From NCBI RefSeq assembly GCF_013375555.1, contig NZ_JABXWB010000005.1, forward strand, positions 434,001 through 498,000: DNA of 64,000 bases, given 5' to 3'. The stretch comes from Sphingobium sp. EM0848. Lineage in GTDB: Bacteria > Pseudomonadota > Alphaproteobacteria > Sphingomonadales > Sphingomonadaceae. Both the position numbers and the translations under genes were made by a program. Positions 29,102 to 37,442 of this stretch are shown here, piece by piece. Position 1 is the stretch's first letter. Each line of letters starts with the position of its first letter. A model generated the notes under the pieces. That model was not told where the DNA came from. It was given only the letters and a program-made list of their open reading frames with translations, and did not search any database.

Positions 29102-30301
29102 TCAAGGCAACGCATCGGCGCGAGCGAGCTGCCGCCAGATGATATTCTTCTGCACCTCGGTAGCGCCACCATAGATGGTCTGCGCCCGCTCAAACAGATA
29201 GGAGGCCGTCTCGGGCACGCCAAAGCGCATCTGCGGCGGCAAGACATCGGCCCAGCCCTCCTGCCCGCGGTCGAGCCGGGGCGAGCGATAGCGCGCCGCC
29301 AGTTCCAGCCAGAGTTCGGTGATCTTCTGCGCGACTTCCGTGCAGGCGATCTTCAGCGAGGACACCATGGCCGGGTCCATCTGCGTCGTGAGCGCGCGCA
29401 GCACCGAAATCTCGATCACCGCCACCTCCATGTCCAGCGCGGCAAGGCGGGCGGCGAAGCGCGGCTCGTCCAGCATGGTCGGCGCGGCATCGCCCGGCAT
29501 CATCGCCGCCTTGACGCGGAGAGCAGCAAGGTCCGCCTTCTTGCGGCCGACATGGGCATAGGACACACGCTCGGACGCCAGCAGCACATTGGCATAATGC
29601 CAGCCCTTGCCTTCCTCCCCGATGCGATGGGCAACAGAGGTGCGCACCTGATCGAAGGTCACGCGATTGAGCTCGTGCGAACCGTCGATGGAGATGATCG
29701 GCTCGATCCGGATACCCGACGCGCCCATCGGCACACAGATCATCGAAATGCCGTCCTGCTTGCGCTCCTCCCGCGACGTGCGGGTCAGGCAGAAGATCCA
29801 GTCCGCCCAATGCGCGCCGCTGGTCCAGATCTTGGTACCGTCCAATATATAGTCGTCGCCATCGCGCACCGCCGTCATGCGCAGAGAGGCGAGGTCGGAC
29901 CCCGACTCCGGCTCCGAATAGCCCTGCGCCCACATGGCGCGCGATTGCAAAATATCGTCCAGCCACAGCGCCTTCTGCGCATCGGTGCCAAAGGCGCAGA
30001 TGATGGGACCGATATAGATGATCGCCATCGGGATGATATTGGGCGCGCCCGCCTGTTCCAGTTCCTGCTCGAACAGATAGCGCTCCACCGGCGTCCAGCC
30101 CGGCCCGCCATTCTCCCTGGGCCAGCCAATGCCTAACCAACCCCGCGATTGCAGCGCCTGTTGCGAGCGGACATGGTCGGCGCGGGTCAGCCGGTCGCCG
30201 CCGCGCAGCTTCGCCAATATGTCCTGCGGATAGTCGACAGCGAAGAAGCGGCGCGCCTCTTGCCGAAAGGCGCGCTCCGCTGGCGTGAGGGCGATCTCCA
30301 T
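29102..30301 (-). CDS. Acyl-CoA dehydrogenase, subunit A of a tandem pair
   Basis: A 399-residue FAD enzyme. It shows 'MWAQGYSEPESGSDLASLRM', 'YILDGTKIWTSGAHWADWIF', and the end 'AQTIYGGATEVQKNIIWRQL'. It follows a second acyl-CoA dehydrogenase gene by 7 nt. In steroid side-chain catabolism such adjacent, unlike pairs (ChsE1-ChsE2, ChsE4-E5) form alpha2beta2 enzymes in which only one subunit pair binds FAD well. That is the most likely arrangement here. The ATG at 30301 has GAGAAGG directly upstream; an upstream in-frame start lacks one. Part of the operon 34399-29102. Confidence 0.9.
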   Translation of the reverse strand: MEIALTPAERAFRQEARRFFAVDYPQDILAKLRGGDRLTRADHVRSQQALQSRGWLGIGWPRENGGPGWTPVERYLFEQELEQAGAPNIIPMAIIYIGPIICAFGTDAQKALWLDDILQSRAMWAQGYSEPESGSDLASLRMTAVRDGDDYILDGTKIWTSGAHWADWIFCLTRTSREERKQDGISMICVPMGASGIRIEPIISIDGSHELNRVTFDQVRTSVAHRIGEEGKGWHYANVLLASERVSYAHVGRKKADLAALRVKAAMMPGDAAPTMLDEPRFAARLAALDMEVAVIEISVLRALTTQMDPAMVSSLKIACTEVAQKITELWLELAARYRSPRLDRGQEGWADVLPPQMRFGVPETASYLFERAQTIYGGATEVQKNIIWRQLARADALP

Positions 30302-30308
30302 GGCCTTC

Positions 30309-31433
30309 TCAGGCGGCTTTCCCAAGCGCCACATAGCGGGCGAGATGATAGTCGACGCTGCCGAACTCGCTTTCGATGACGGTGGCGCGCTTGAAATAAT
30401 GGCCGACCGCCAGTTCGTCGGTCATGCCCATGCCGCCATGCAGCTGCACCGCATTCTGGCCGACGAAGCGCAGCGCATTGCCGACCGCGACCTTGGCCGT
30501 GGAGGCCGCCTTGGCCCGCTCGACCGGATCGGCGTCGAGGCTCAGGGTCGCCAGATAGACGGCCGAGGTCGCCAGTTCGAGCTGCATAACCATGTCGACC
30601 ATGCGGTGCTGAAGCGCCTGGAAGCTGGAAATGGGCTGGCCGAACTGGCGCCGCTGCTTGGTGTAGTCGATCGTGTCCTGCACCAGCTGCCGCATCACCC
30701 CGACAGCCTCGGCCGCCAGCGCCGCGATCGCCGCGTCGCCGACCTTCTCGATCAGCGGCAGCGCGTCATGTTCGGGACCGATCAGCGCATCAGCCGACAG
30801 CTTGACCCCGTCAAAGCGGATATCCGCCGCCTGCCGCCCGTCGATGGTCGGATAGGCTGTGAGGACAACACCCGCCGCCTTGGGATCGACCAGGAACAGC
30901 GACACGCCCTCCTTGTCGCCGGGTACGCCCGCCGTCCGCGCGGTGACGATCAGATCGGTCGCCCAGGGCGCGGCCATCACCACCGCCTTGTCCCCCGACA
31001 GGAGCCAGCCATCACCGTCGCGCACCGCCTTGGTCGCCACGCTTTCGAAGCGGTAACGGCTGCTCGCCTCCGCCCAGGCGAAGGCGAAGCGCGCATCTCC
31101 CGTCACGATCCGCGCGAGGTCAGCGTCGCGGCCCCTCAGCAGCCCGCCGGCAATCACCACGCTTTCCAGATAGGGTTCGATCACCAGACTGCCGCCCAGC
31201 TCCTCCATGATGACCATGGTATCAACGGCATCGCCATTGAGGCCGCCCGCGCTTTCCGGCAGCGGCGCGCCCAATATGCCCAGCTCGTCGGCAAAGGCGC
31301 GCCACAGGGATTCGCGCCAGCCCGGCTCGCTGCGGCTGACCTTGGTCCGCGTCTCGAAATCATTGCGATCCGCCAGGAAGGCCCGCAGGCTGTCGCGCAG
31401 CTGTTCCTGCTCGCTGGTCAGGTTGAAATCCAT
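30309..31433 (-). CDS. Acyl-CoA dehydrogenase, subunit B of a tandem pair
   Basis: A 374-residue, more divergent acyl-CoA dehydrogenase. The usual flavin loop 'TEPxxGSD' is degraded ('FAWAEASSRYRFESVATKA'), while 'YTKQRRQFGQPISSFQALQHRMVDM' and 'AVQLHGGMGMTDELAVGHYFKR' are kept. The C-terminus lacks the YGGT/YEGT motif. This fits the partner subunit of a heteromeric enzyme with the gene at 29102. It starts just before the stop of the acyl-CoA ligase, with GGAGGACAG overlapping the end of that gene, so the operon is tightly coupled. Confidence 0.9.
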   Translation of the reverse strand: MDFNLTSEQEQLRDSLRAFLADRNDFETRTKVSRSEPGWRESLWRAFADELGILGAPLPESAGGLNGDAVDTMVIMEELGGSLVIEPYLESVVIAGGLLRGRDADLARIVTGDARFAFAWAEASSRYRFESVATKAVRDGDGWLLSGDKAVVMAAPWATDLIVTARTAGVPGDKEGVSLFLVDPKAAGVVLTAYPTIDGRQAADIRFDGVKLSADALIGPEHDALPLIEKVGDAAIAALAAEAVGVMRQLVQDTIDYTKQRRQFGQPISSFQALQHRMVDMVMQLELATSAVYLATLSLDADPVERAKAASTAKVAVGNALRFVGQNAVQLHGGMGMTDELAVGHYFKRATVIESEFGSVDYHLARYVALGKAA

Positions 31434-32972
31434 CTACTGTCCTCCCTTAGGCTCCACTGCCCAATAGCGGTCGCGCAGCAGCCTCTTGTACAATTTGCCG
31501 GTCGGCTGACGCGGCAGGCTTTCCATGAAATCCACGGCCTTGGGCGCCTTGATCGGCCCCAGCTTACCCCTTGCAAAGTCGATCAGTTCGCGCGCCAATG
31601 CCTCATCCGTCCGCACCCCGTCACGCGGTTCGACCACCGCGACCACCCGCTCGCCCATGTCGGGGTCGGGCGCGCCGAACACCGCCACATCGCGTACGGC
31701 GGGATGGGTGATCAGCCAATTTTCGATCTCCTGCGGGTAGATGTTCACGCCGCCCGAAATGATCATGAAGTTGCGGCGGTCCGTGAGGTAGAGATAGCCC
31801 TCCGCATCCAGCCGCCCGACATCGCCCAGCGTCGTCCAGCCATGGCGATTGGTCGCCGCAGCCGTCTTGGCGGGGTCCTTATGATAGGAAAAGGGCAGGC
31901 CATTGGCGAAAAACACCTCGCCAATCTCGCCAATGGGCAGCGGCTCCCCAGCCTCGTCGCAAATCCGGACCTCGCCCACCAGCGCGCGGCCGACCGACCC
32001 TTTATGCGCCAGCCATTCGGCAGAATTGATGGCGGTGAAGCCGCTGCTCTCCGTGCCCGAATAATATTCGTAGAGAACCGGTCCCCACCAGTCGATCATC
32101 TGCTCCTTGATCGCCATCGGGCAGGGCGCCGCCGCATGGATCGCCACCTGCATCGACGAGATGTCATAGCGGGCGCGCACCTCTTCGGGCAGTTGCAGCA
32201 TCCGCACGAAATGGGTCGGCACCCATTGCGAAGCATCGATGGAAAAGCGCTCGATCAGCCCCAGCGCCGCCTCCGCATCGAACCTGTCCATCACATAAAC
32301 GGTCCCGCCCAGCCGCTGCACCGACATGGACCAGCGCAGGGGCGCGGCATGATAGAGCGGCGCGGGTGAGAGATAGCGCGTATCGGCGGTAAAGCTGTAA
32401 GTCTGCGCCGCCAGATGGTCGAGCGCGGACAATGTCCCAATCGGCAGGCCCGGCTCGATCTCCCGCCGCACCCCCTTGGGCCGCCCCGTCGTGCCCGAGG
32501 AATAGAGCATGTCGATGCCGCAGCTTTCATCGGCAATCGGTGTGGCAGGCAGGTCGTCTCGCGCCTCGATCTGTTCCAGCAGATGAATCGACGCCTGCTC
32601 GATCAGCGGCGCGGCTTCACCCGCCAGCGCTTCATATTTGACGGTCGCAACCAGCATCGCCGCGTCGCTGTCATTGACGATATAGGCCAGGTCCCCCGCC
32701 GACAGCCCGGTCGAGGCCAGCACATAATAAAGTCCCGACCGCTGCGCCGCCCAGACCAGCGGAAACAGCCCCTCATGATTTTCCGCGACAATGGCGATAG
32801 TGTCTCCGGCCTTGAGCCCCTCGCGCCGCAGCCACTGGGCGATCCGGTTGGACCGCGCCTCCAGCTCCGCATAGCTGACCGCCTTGCCCGACGACGCCAT
32901 CACATAGGCCGGATGATCCGGCCGTTCCGCCGCCACTTGGGCAGGATGCAACAGCGCCGCCATGCCCGTCAC
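31434..32972 (-). CDS. AMP-forming acyl-CoA synthetase (FadD-like)
   Basis: A 512-residue ANL-superfamily ligase that activates a carboxylic acid with ATP and CoA. The P-loop reads Tyr-Ser-Ser-Gly-Thr-Thr-Gly-Arg-Pro-Lys-Gly; 'YYSGTESSGF' is the adenine/substrate motif, and 'TTLGDVGRLDAEGYLYLTDRRN' and 'PRQPTGKLYKR' (catalytic Lys) are in the C-terminal lid. It may activate the entry acid of the pathway. The start is a GTG at 32972 overlapping the aldehyde dehydrogenase stop (GTGA); an ATG at 32963 is an alternative. Its P-loop is canonical, unlike those of the ligases at 45995 and 50567. Confidence 0.92.
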   Translation of the reverse strand: MTGMAALLHPAQVAAERPDHPAYVMASSGKAVSYAELEARSNRIAQWLRREGLKAGDTIAIVAENHEGLFPLVWAAQRSGLYYVLASTGLSAGDLAYIVNDSDAAMLVATVKYEALAGEAAPLIEQASIHLLEQIEARDDLPATPIADESCGIDMLYSSGTTGRPKGVRREIEPGLPIGTLSALDHLAAQTYSFTADTRYLSPAPLYHAAPLRWSMSVQRLGGTVYVMDRFDAEAALGLIERFSIDASQWVPTHFVRMLQLPEEVRARYDISSMQVAIHAAAPCPMAIKEQMIDWWGPVLYEYYSGTESSGFTAINSAEWLAHKGSVGRALVGEVRICDEAGEPLPIGEIGEVFFANGLPFSYHKDPAKTAAATNRHGWTTLGDVGRLDAEGYLYLTDRRNFMIISGGVNIYPQEIENWLITHPAVRDVAVFGAPDPDMGERVVAVVEPRDGVRTDEALARELIDFARGKLGPIKAPKAVDFMESLPRQPTGKLYKRLLRDRYWAVEPKGGQ

Positions 32973-34399
32973 TCGACCGCTTGGGAGACCTTGGGAATGA
33001 ACAAAGTCTTGGGCTGGGTGAATTCCAGCAGGCCCGGCAGGCCATTTTCGACGCCGATGCCCGACTGCTTCACCCCGGCAAAGGGCGTGAAGGGCGTGTT
33101 CTGGAGATTCTGGTTGATCCAGACCGTGCCGGTTTCCATCCGCCTGGCGACGGCCACCGCCTTGTCGATATCACCCGACCAGACCGCGCCCGCCAGCCCA
33201 TATTCGCTATCATTGGCGCGCTGGATCACCTCGTCCAGATCGCTATATTTGAGCAGCGGCAGGATCGGGCCAAAGGCTTCCTCCTGCACCACGCGCGACT
33301 CCTCGGGCGGATTATCCACCAGCGTCAGGGGCACGAAATAGCCCTGCTCTGGCACATCGCGCCCCTGAAGCAAGGTGAGCCCCTGCGCCTTCGCCTCCTC
33401 CAGCAGACCCAGCACCCGGCGATATTGCGGCGCATTCTGGAGCGGGCCGTAATCGCTGCCCTGCTGCGACCCGTCGCCCACAGTCACGCGCCGGGCAATG
33501 GCGTGCAGCCGGTCGCGCAGCGCGTCGTACACATCCTCATGAATATAGAGCCGCTTGGTCGCGATGCAGACCTGCGCGCTGTTGTAAAAGGCGCCGAAGA
33601 AAATCTGCTCCGCCACCGCATCGACATCGACGTCGGGCAGGATGATCGCGGCATCATTGCCGCCCAGCTCCAGCGTCACGCGCTTGAGGTCACGGGCGGC
33701 CGATTCCATCACCTTCTTCCCCGTAGCAGTGGAGCCGGTGAAGCTGATCTTGTTGAAGCCCGGATGCGCCGTCATCAGCGGCCCCAGCTCATCGCCGCCC
33801 GAAATGACGTTGAGCACGCCCGCAGGCAGAAATTCGCGCATCAGCTCGCCCAGCTTGAGCGAACAGAGCGGGGTGAAAGGCGAGGGCTTCACCACCAGCG
33901 TATTGCCCGCCAGCAGCGCCGGCGCGATCTTCCAGATCGCCAGCAGGAACGGGAAATTCCACGGCACGATCGCGGCGACGACACCGACCGGCTCATGATG
34001 CACCTCGATCCGGCGGGTGTCGCTGTCCTCGGTCACGTCCACCGGCAGGTCGAGCTTGGACGTCGCCTTGATCCAATAGGCGGCATGTTTGATCTCACCG
34101 ATCGCCATGGCCAACGGACGGCCCTGCTCCTGCGTGAACAGACGGCCAAATTCCTCTGCCCGCGCGGCGATGGCGCCGCTGATCCCGACCAGTGCCTTGC
34201 GCCGTTCCTCGATCGGCAGCGCGCGCCAGCCTGGCAACGCCTTGCGCGCGGCGGCAACGGCGGCATCCAGATCCGCCGCGTCCGCTCTCGGCGCCTTGGC
34301 AAAGGGCTGGCCGGTCGCCGGATTGACGATGTCGATCATACCCTGGCCGGTCGCATCGCGACCGTCTATGGTCATCACATAGGGGGTGTCGAAGTCCAT
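32969..34399 (-). CDS. NAD(P)-dependent aldehyde dehydrogenase
   Basis: A 476-residue aldehyde dehydrogenase, first gene of the operon 34399-29102. Visible are Pro-Trp-Asn, 'NKISFTGSTATGKKVM', 'LELGGNDAAIILPD', and the catalytic Cys in Ala-Gln-Val-Cys-Ile-Ala. 'QEEAFGPILPLLKY' and 'TPFAGVKQSGIG' complete the fold. It is a paralog of the enzyme at 5157. It probably makes the acid that the ligase immediately downstream converts to a CoA ester, which would explain the overlap of the two genes. AGAGGA lies 8 nt before ATG 34399. Confidence 0.92.
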   Translation of the reverse strand: MDFDTPYVMTIDGRDATGQGMIDIVNPATGQPFAKAPRADAADLDAAVAAARKALPGWRALPIEERRKALVGISGAIAARAEEFGRLFTQEQGRPLAMAIGEIKHAAYWIKATSKLDLPVDVTEDSDTRRIEVHHEPVGVVAAIVPWNFPFLLAIWKIAPALLAGNTLVVKPSPFTPLCSLKLGELMREFLPAGVLNVISGGDELGPLMTAHPGFNKISFTGSTATGKKVMESAARDLKRVTLELGGNDAAIILPDVDVDAVAEQIFFGAFYNSAQVCIATKRLYIHEDVYDALRDRLHAIARRVTVGDGSQQGSDYGPLQNAPQYRRVLGLLEEAKAQGLTLLQGRDVPEQGYFVPLTLVDNPPEESRVVQEEAFGPILPLLKYSDLDEVIQRANDSEYGLAGAVWSGDIDKAVAVARRMETGTVWINQNLQNTPFTPFAGVKQSGIGVENGLPGLLEFTQPKTLFIPKVSQAVE

Positions 34400-34474
34400 C
34401 ACCGCGTCCTCTCGATCCTGCAAAAACTGTTCGCTTGATGCTTGACTATCACCGGCTTCCGCCCCAAGCAAACC

Positions 34475-34503
34475 GAAATTAATCGGGCATTTGATTAATT
34501 TTC
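34475..34503. promoter_or_regulatory. Candidate cluster operator, divergent promoter (GAAATTAATC-n8-GATTAATTTTC)
   Basis: Two copies of ATTAATC/GATTAAT in inverted orientation form an extended inverted repeat between the divergent aldehyde dehydrogenase (34399) and acyl-CoA dehydrogenase (34530) genes. It could serve both promoters. Confidence 0.55.
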
Positions 34504-34529
34504 TGTCCGAAACAGTAGAGGATGATGCC

Positions 34530-35672
34530 ATGATACCGACCGAAGGGCGACTCCCCTATGAGGACGGACACGCCATGTTCCGCAATTCGGTGCGCCGATT
34601 CGTGGAGCGGGAGGTACTGCCGAACAATGACCGCTGGGAAGCGGCGGGCATTATCGACCGCGGTTTCTGGAACAAGGCAGGCGAGGCCGGATTGCTGTGT
34701 CCGACCGTGCCGGCGGAATATGGCGGGCTGGGGCTGGACTATGGCTATAATGCCATTGTCGATGAGGAACTGGCCTATGCCGGCTGCTCATCCGGGATTA
34801 CGCTCCAGTCGGACATCACCGCCGATTATATCGTCGCCTATGGCTCGGAGGAGCAGAAGCGGACCTGGCTGCCGCGCATGGTGTCCGGCGAGGCAGTGAC
34901 GGCCATCGCCATGACCGAACCGGGTACCGGCTCGGACCTTCAGGCGATCCGCACCACGGCCCAGCGCGAGGGCGACGCCTATGTCATCAACGGCGCCAAG
35001 ACCTACATCACCAATGGCCAGCATTGCGATCTGGTGATCCTGGCGGCCAAGACCGATCCCAATGCCGGGGCGCGGGGCGTCTCGCTGATCCTGGTGGAAG
35101 CGGACCGGGCGGGCTTTGAAAAGGGACGCAATCTCGACAAGATCGGCCAGCATCAGGCGGATACGTCCGAACTCTTCTTCCATGATGTCCGCGTGCCCGT
35201 CTCCAATCTGCTCAGCGGAGAAGGTCAGGGCTTTGCCGCGCTGATGACGCAATTGCCACAGGAAAGGCTGGCCATCGCCATCGGCGCCATGGGCAGCAGC
35301 CAGCATGCCTTCGATCTGACCGTCGACTTCACCAAGGAGCGCAAGGCCTTTGGCCAGGCCGTCTTCGATTTCCAGAACAGCCGCTTCATCCTGGCCGAGA
35401 TCAAGACCCAGTTGCAGGTCGGATGGGCGCATCTGGACTGGGCGATCGCGCGGCATATCCGGGGCGAGTTGACCACCGCCGAAGCCTCCTCGGCCAAGCT
35501 CCACCACACCGAATTGCTGAACCGGATCACCGACAAATGCCTGCAACTGCATGGCGGCGCGGGCTATATGAACGAATATCCGATCGCGCGGCTGTGGCGC
35601 GATGCGCGCGTTACTCGCATCTATGGCGGCACATCGGAAATCATGAAGGAAGTGATCGCTCGCTCGATCTGA
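34530..35672 (+). CDS. Acyl-CoA dehydrogenase, LCAD/IVD-like
   Basis: A 380-residue FAD enzyme. It shows 'AMTEPGTGSDLQAIRTTAQ', 'VINGAKTYITNGQHCDLV', and the end 'RIYGGTSEIMKEVIARS'. The catalytic Glu is likely that in 'PQERLAIAIG', the position used by LCAD and isovaleryl-CoA dehydrogenase. It is a close relative of the protein at 13219. The ATG at 34530 has AGAGGAT upstream; a start at 34491 would lie inside the operator. It is transcribed away from the aldehyde dehydrogenase operon and followed, after 93 nt with another operator copy, by the DUF35/retro-aldolase pair. Confidence 0.93.
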   Translation: MIPTEGRLPYEDGHAMFRNSVRRFVEREVLPNNDRWEAAGIIDRGFWNKAGEAGLLCPTVPAEYGGLGLDYGYNAIVDEELAYAGCSSGITLQSDITADYIVAYGSEEQKRTWLPRMVSGEAVTAIAMTEPGTGSDLQAIRTTAQREGDAYVINGAKTYITNGQHCDLVILAAKTDPNAGARGVSLILVEADRAGFEKGRNLDKIGQHQADTSELFFHDVRVPVSNLLSGEGQGFAALMTQLPQERLAIAIGAMGSSQHAFDLTVDFTKERKAFGQAVFDFQNSRFILAEIKTQLQVGWAHLDWAIARHIRGELTTAEASSAKLHHTELLNRITDKCLQLHGGAGYMNEYPIARLWRDARVTRIYGGTSEIMKEVIARSI

Positions 35673-35697
35673 AGGAGACTAGCGAGAGCTGGCATTA

Positions 35698-35716
35698 TTT
35701 AATCGATTGACTGATA
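35698..35716. promoter_or_regulatory. Candidate cluster operator (TTTAATCGATTGACTGATA)
   Basis: Lies 50 nt upstream of the DUF35 gene start. It combines the TTTAATCGATT arm of the 44165/47537 type with the TTGACTGAT arm of the 6659 type. Confidence 0.57.
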
Positions 35717-35765
35717 TTCTGTTTTAAGTTCTATCCGCAGGGATAGAAGCGTGCGAGGATAACCC

Positions 35766-36185
35766 ATGATCGGTCACACTGGTCTCGAAACCCCCTATTG
35801 GAGCAGCCTCGCCGAAGGCAAGCTTTCCCTGCCGCGATGCAGTGGTTGCGGGCAGTGGCAATGGCCGGTAGCCGCACGCTGCGGCGAATGCGGCCATTGG
35901 GGCAGCGAATGGCAGGACGTGCCGCTTTCTGGCCATATCTTCTCCTGGACGCGGACATGGCATCGCTTCGGCGGCACGGAAGCGCTGCCCCTTCCCTATG
36001 TCAGCCTGCTCGCGGAGATTGACGGGACCGATGGCAAGCGGCTGATGGGCCTGCTGGAAGGCGTGGGGGAAGAGGATCGGGTACGGATCGGCGCGCCGAT
36101 CACCGGCCGGATCGGGTCCACCCGGTTTGGCGAGGAAGATGTACCCGTGATCATCTGGCGGCTGCGCGATGGAGGGGAAGCATAA
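35766..36185 (+). CDS. DUF35 OB-fold/zinc-ribbon protein (ChsH2-C-like), copy 1
   Basis: A 139-residue protein. The N-terminal rubredoxin-like zinc ribbon has Cys25-x2-Cys28 and Cys39-x2-Cys42; an OB-fold follows ('GHIFSWTRTWHRF', 'RLMGLLEG'). In steroid catabolism the DUF35 domain of ChsH2 binds the aldolase Ltp2 and is needed for its activity. The next gene, 1 nt downstream, is exactly such a thiolase-fold protein, so these two very likely form a complex. RBS GAGGATAA. A paralog lies at 52190. Confidence 0.9.
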   Translation: MIGHTGLETPYWSSLAEGKLSLPRCSGCGQWQWPVAARCGECGHWGSEWQDVPLSGHIFSWTRTWHRFGGTEALPLPYVSLLAEIDGTDGKRLMGLLEGVGEEDRVRIGAPITGRIGSTRFGEEDVPVIIWRLRDGGEA

Positions 36186-36186
36186 G

Positions 36187-37356
36187 ATGAACAAGACCTT
36201 CTATGCAAAGACCGCCGTCGCAGGCGTCGGCATCCGCCAGTTCAGGCGCGCCAGCGCCCCCATGTCGGAGCAACAGGCGCTGACCCATGCGATCGTCGAT
36301 GCCTGTGAGGATGCCGGACTGGCCCCCGCCGATGTCGACGGTTTCGTCACCTATGGCGATGACAAGAATGAGCCTGCGCGACTGATGTCCGCTCTGGGGA
36401 CAAAGGAACTGAACTGGTCCATGGCGGTGCTCGGCGGAGGCGGAGGCGGCATTGCCGGCGCTTTTGCCGATGCAGCCGCTGCCATCATCTCGGGGCAGGC
36501 CAAGGCGGTCGTGATATTCCGCGCGCTGGTGCAGGATATGAGCGGGCGCCTGTCAGCGGCGGTCATGGCGCACCATCTCAACCGCCACATGGTCGCGGCG
36601 GGGATCGTCGCCCCGGCACAGGTGTGCGCGATGCGGGCTCAGCGCCTGTTCGAATATCATGGCGTGCCGGAATCCACCGCCGAAGAGTTCCTCAAGGCCT
36701 GTTATTATCATGGCAGTCACAATCCCGACGCCATCGCCTATCAGACCGCTTTCGACCATGACGCCTATGCCGGATCACGCCTCATTGCCGAACCGTTCCG
36801 CCTGTTCGACTGCTCACGCGAGAATGATGGCGCGGGTGCCTTATTGCTGGTTTCAGCCGAGCACGCCCGCAACCTCGCCAAGCCGCCGGTCTATCTGCTG
36901 GGCGCGACGCAGGGCACCGGCAAGGGCTGGGGCGACCTCCTCGACAATGATGAGGATTATGCATCGGCCGGTTTCGCGACCGTGGCGCGCCGCCTCTGGG
37001 AACAGACCGACCTGACGCCCGCCGATATCGATGTCGCCCAGATTTACGAGAATTTCTCGGCTCAGGGCGTCGCGTCGCTGATCGACCACGGCTTTTGTAC
37101 TTATGAGAATGTAGCGGAATTCGTGCGCTTCGAAAATCTGATCGCGCCGGGCGGTGGCCTGCCGGTCAACACCCATGGCGGCAATACAGCGCAGGGCTTC
37201 ATCCACGGCATCGGCATGGCGATCGAGGCGGTACGTTGTCTGCGCGGGGAATCCGCCAACCCGGTGCCTGATGCCAGAACCTGCCTGTTGGCCGGTGGCC
37301 CGGCAGCGCCCACCGTCAGTTCAGCGATTTTCGGCAATAGCGGGATCATTGGCTGA
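36187..37356 (+). CDS. SCP2-thiolase/Ltp2-like protein, probable retro-aldolase, copy 1
   Basis: A 389-residue thiolase-fold protein without the catalytic cysteines. The nucleophile region reads 'MAVLGGGGGGIAGA', and the second Cys region 'LLAGGPAAPT'. Conserved segments include 'FDCSRENDGAGALLLVS', 'VAQIYENFSAQGVASL' (Tyr) and 'LPVNTHGGNTAQGFIHGIG' (His in the NxxGG loop). Ltp2-type enzymes of this family cleave a beta-hydroxy (tertiary alcohol) acyl-CoA by retro-aldol reaction to a ketone plus acetyl- or propionyl-CoA. Together with the adjacent DUF35 protein this is the natural reading. ATG 36187 has GGAGGGGA upstream. Confidence 0.86.
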   Translation: MNKTFYAKTAVAGVGIRQFRRASAPMSEQQALTHAIVDACEDAGLAPADVDGFVTYGDDKNEPARLMSALGTKELNWSMAVLGGGGGGIAGAFADAAAAIISGQAKAVVIFRALVQDMSGRLSAAVMAHHLNRHMVAAGIVAPAQVCAMRAQRLFEYHGVPESTAEEFLKACYYHGSHNPDAIAYQTAFDHDAYAGSRLIAEPFRLFDCSRENDGAGALLLVSAEHARNLAKPPVYLLGATQGTGKGWGDLLDNDEDYASAGFATVARRLWEQTDLTPADIDVAQIYENFSAQGVASLIDHGFCTYENVAEFVRFENLIAPGGGLPVNTHGGNTAQGFIHGIGMAIEAVRCLRGESANPVPDARTCLLAGGPAAPTVSSAIFGNSGIIG

Positions 37357-37384
37357 TCCGCTGGAGTCCGTTCCAATGAGATGG

Positions 37385-37424
37385 AAGCGATAAGCTGTTC
37401 CTGCGCAGGAACAGCTTATCGCTT
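37385..37424. terminator. Perfect 40-nt palindrome, bidirectional terminator
   Basis: AAGCGATAAGCTGTTCC... followed at once by its exact complement, a 20+20 nt palindrome with no spacer (about TGCGCA at the centre). It sits between the convergent retro-aldolase (ends 37356) and TetR (ends 37443) genes, where a terminator serving both strands is expected. A longer imperfect stem (GGAGTCCG 37363; CGGACTC about 37430) encloses it. Confidence 0.72.
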
Positions 37425-37442
37425 AAGCCGGACTCTCATGCC

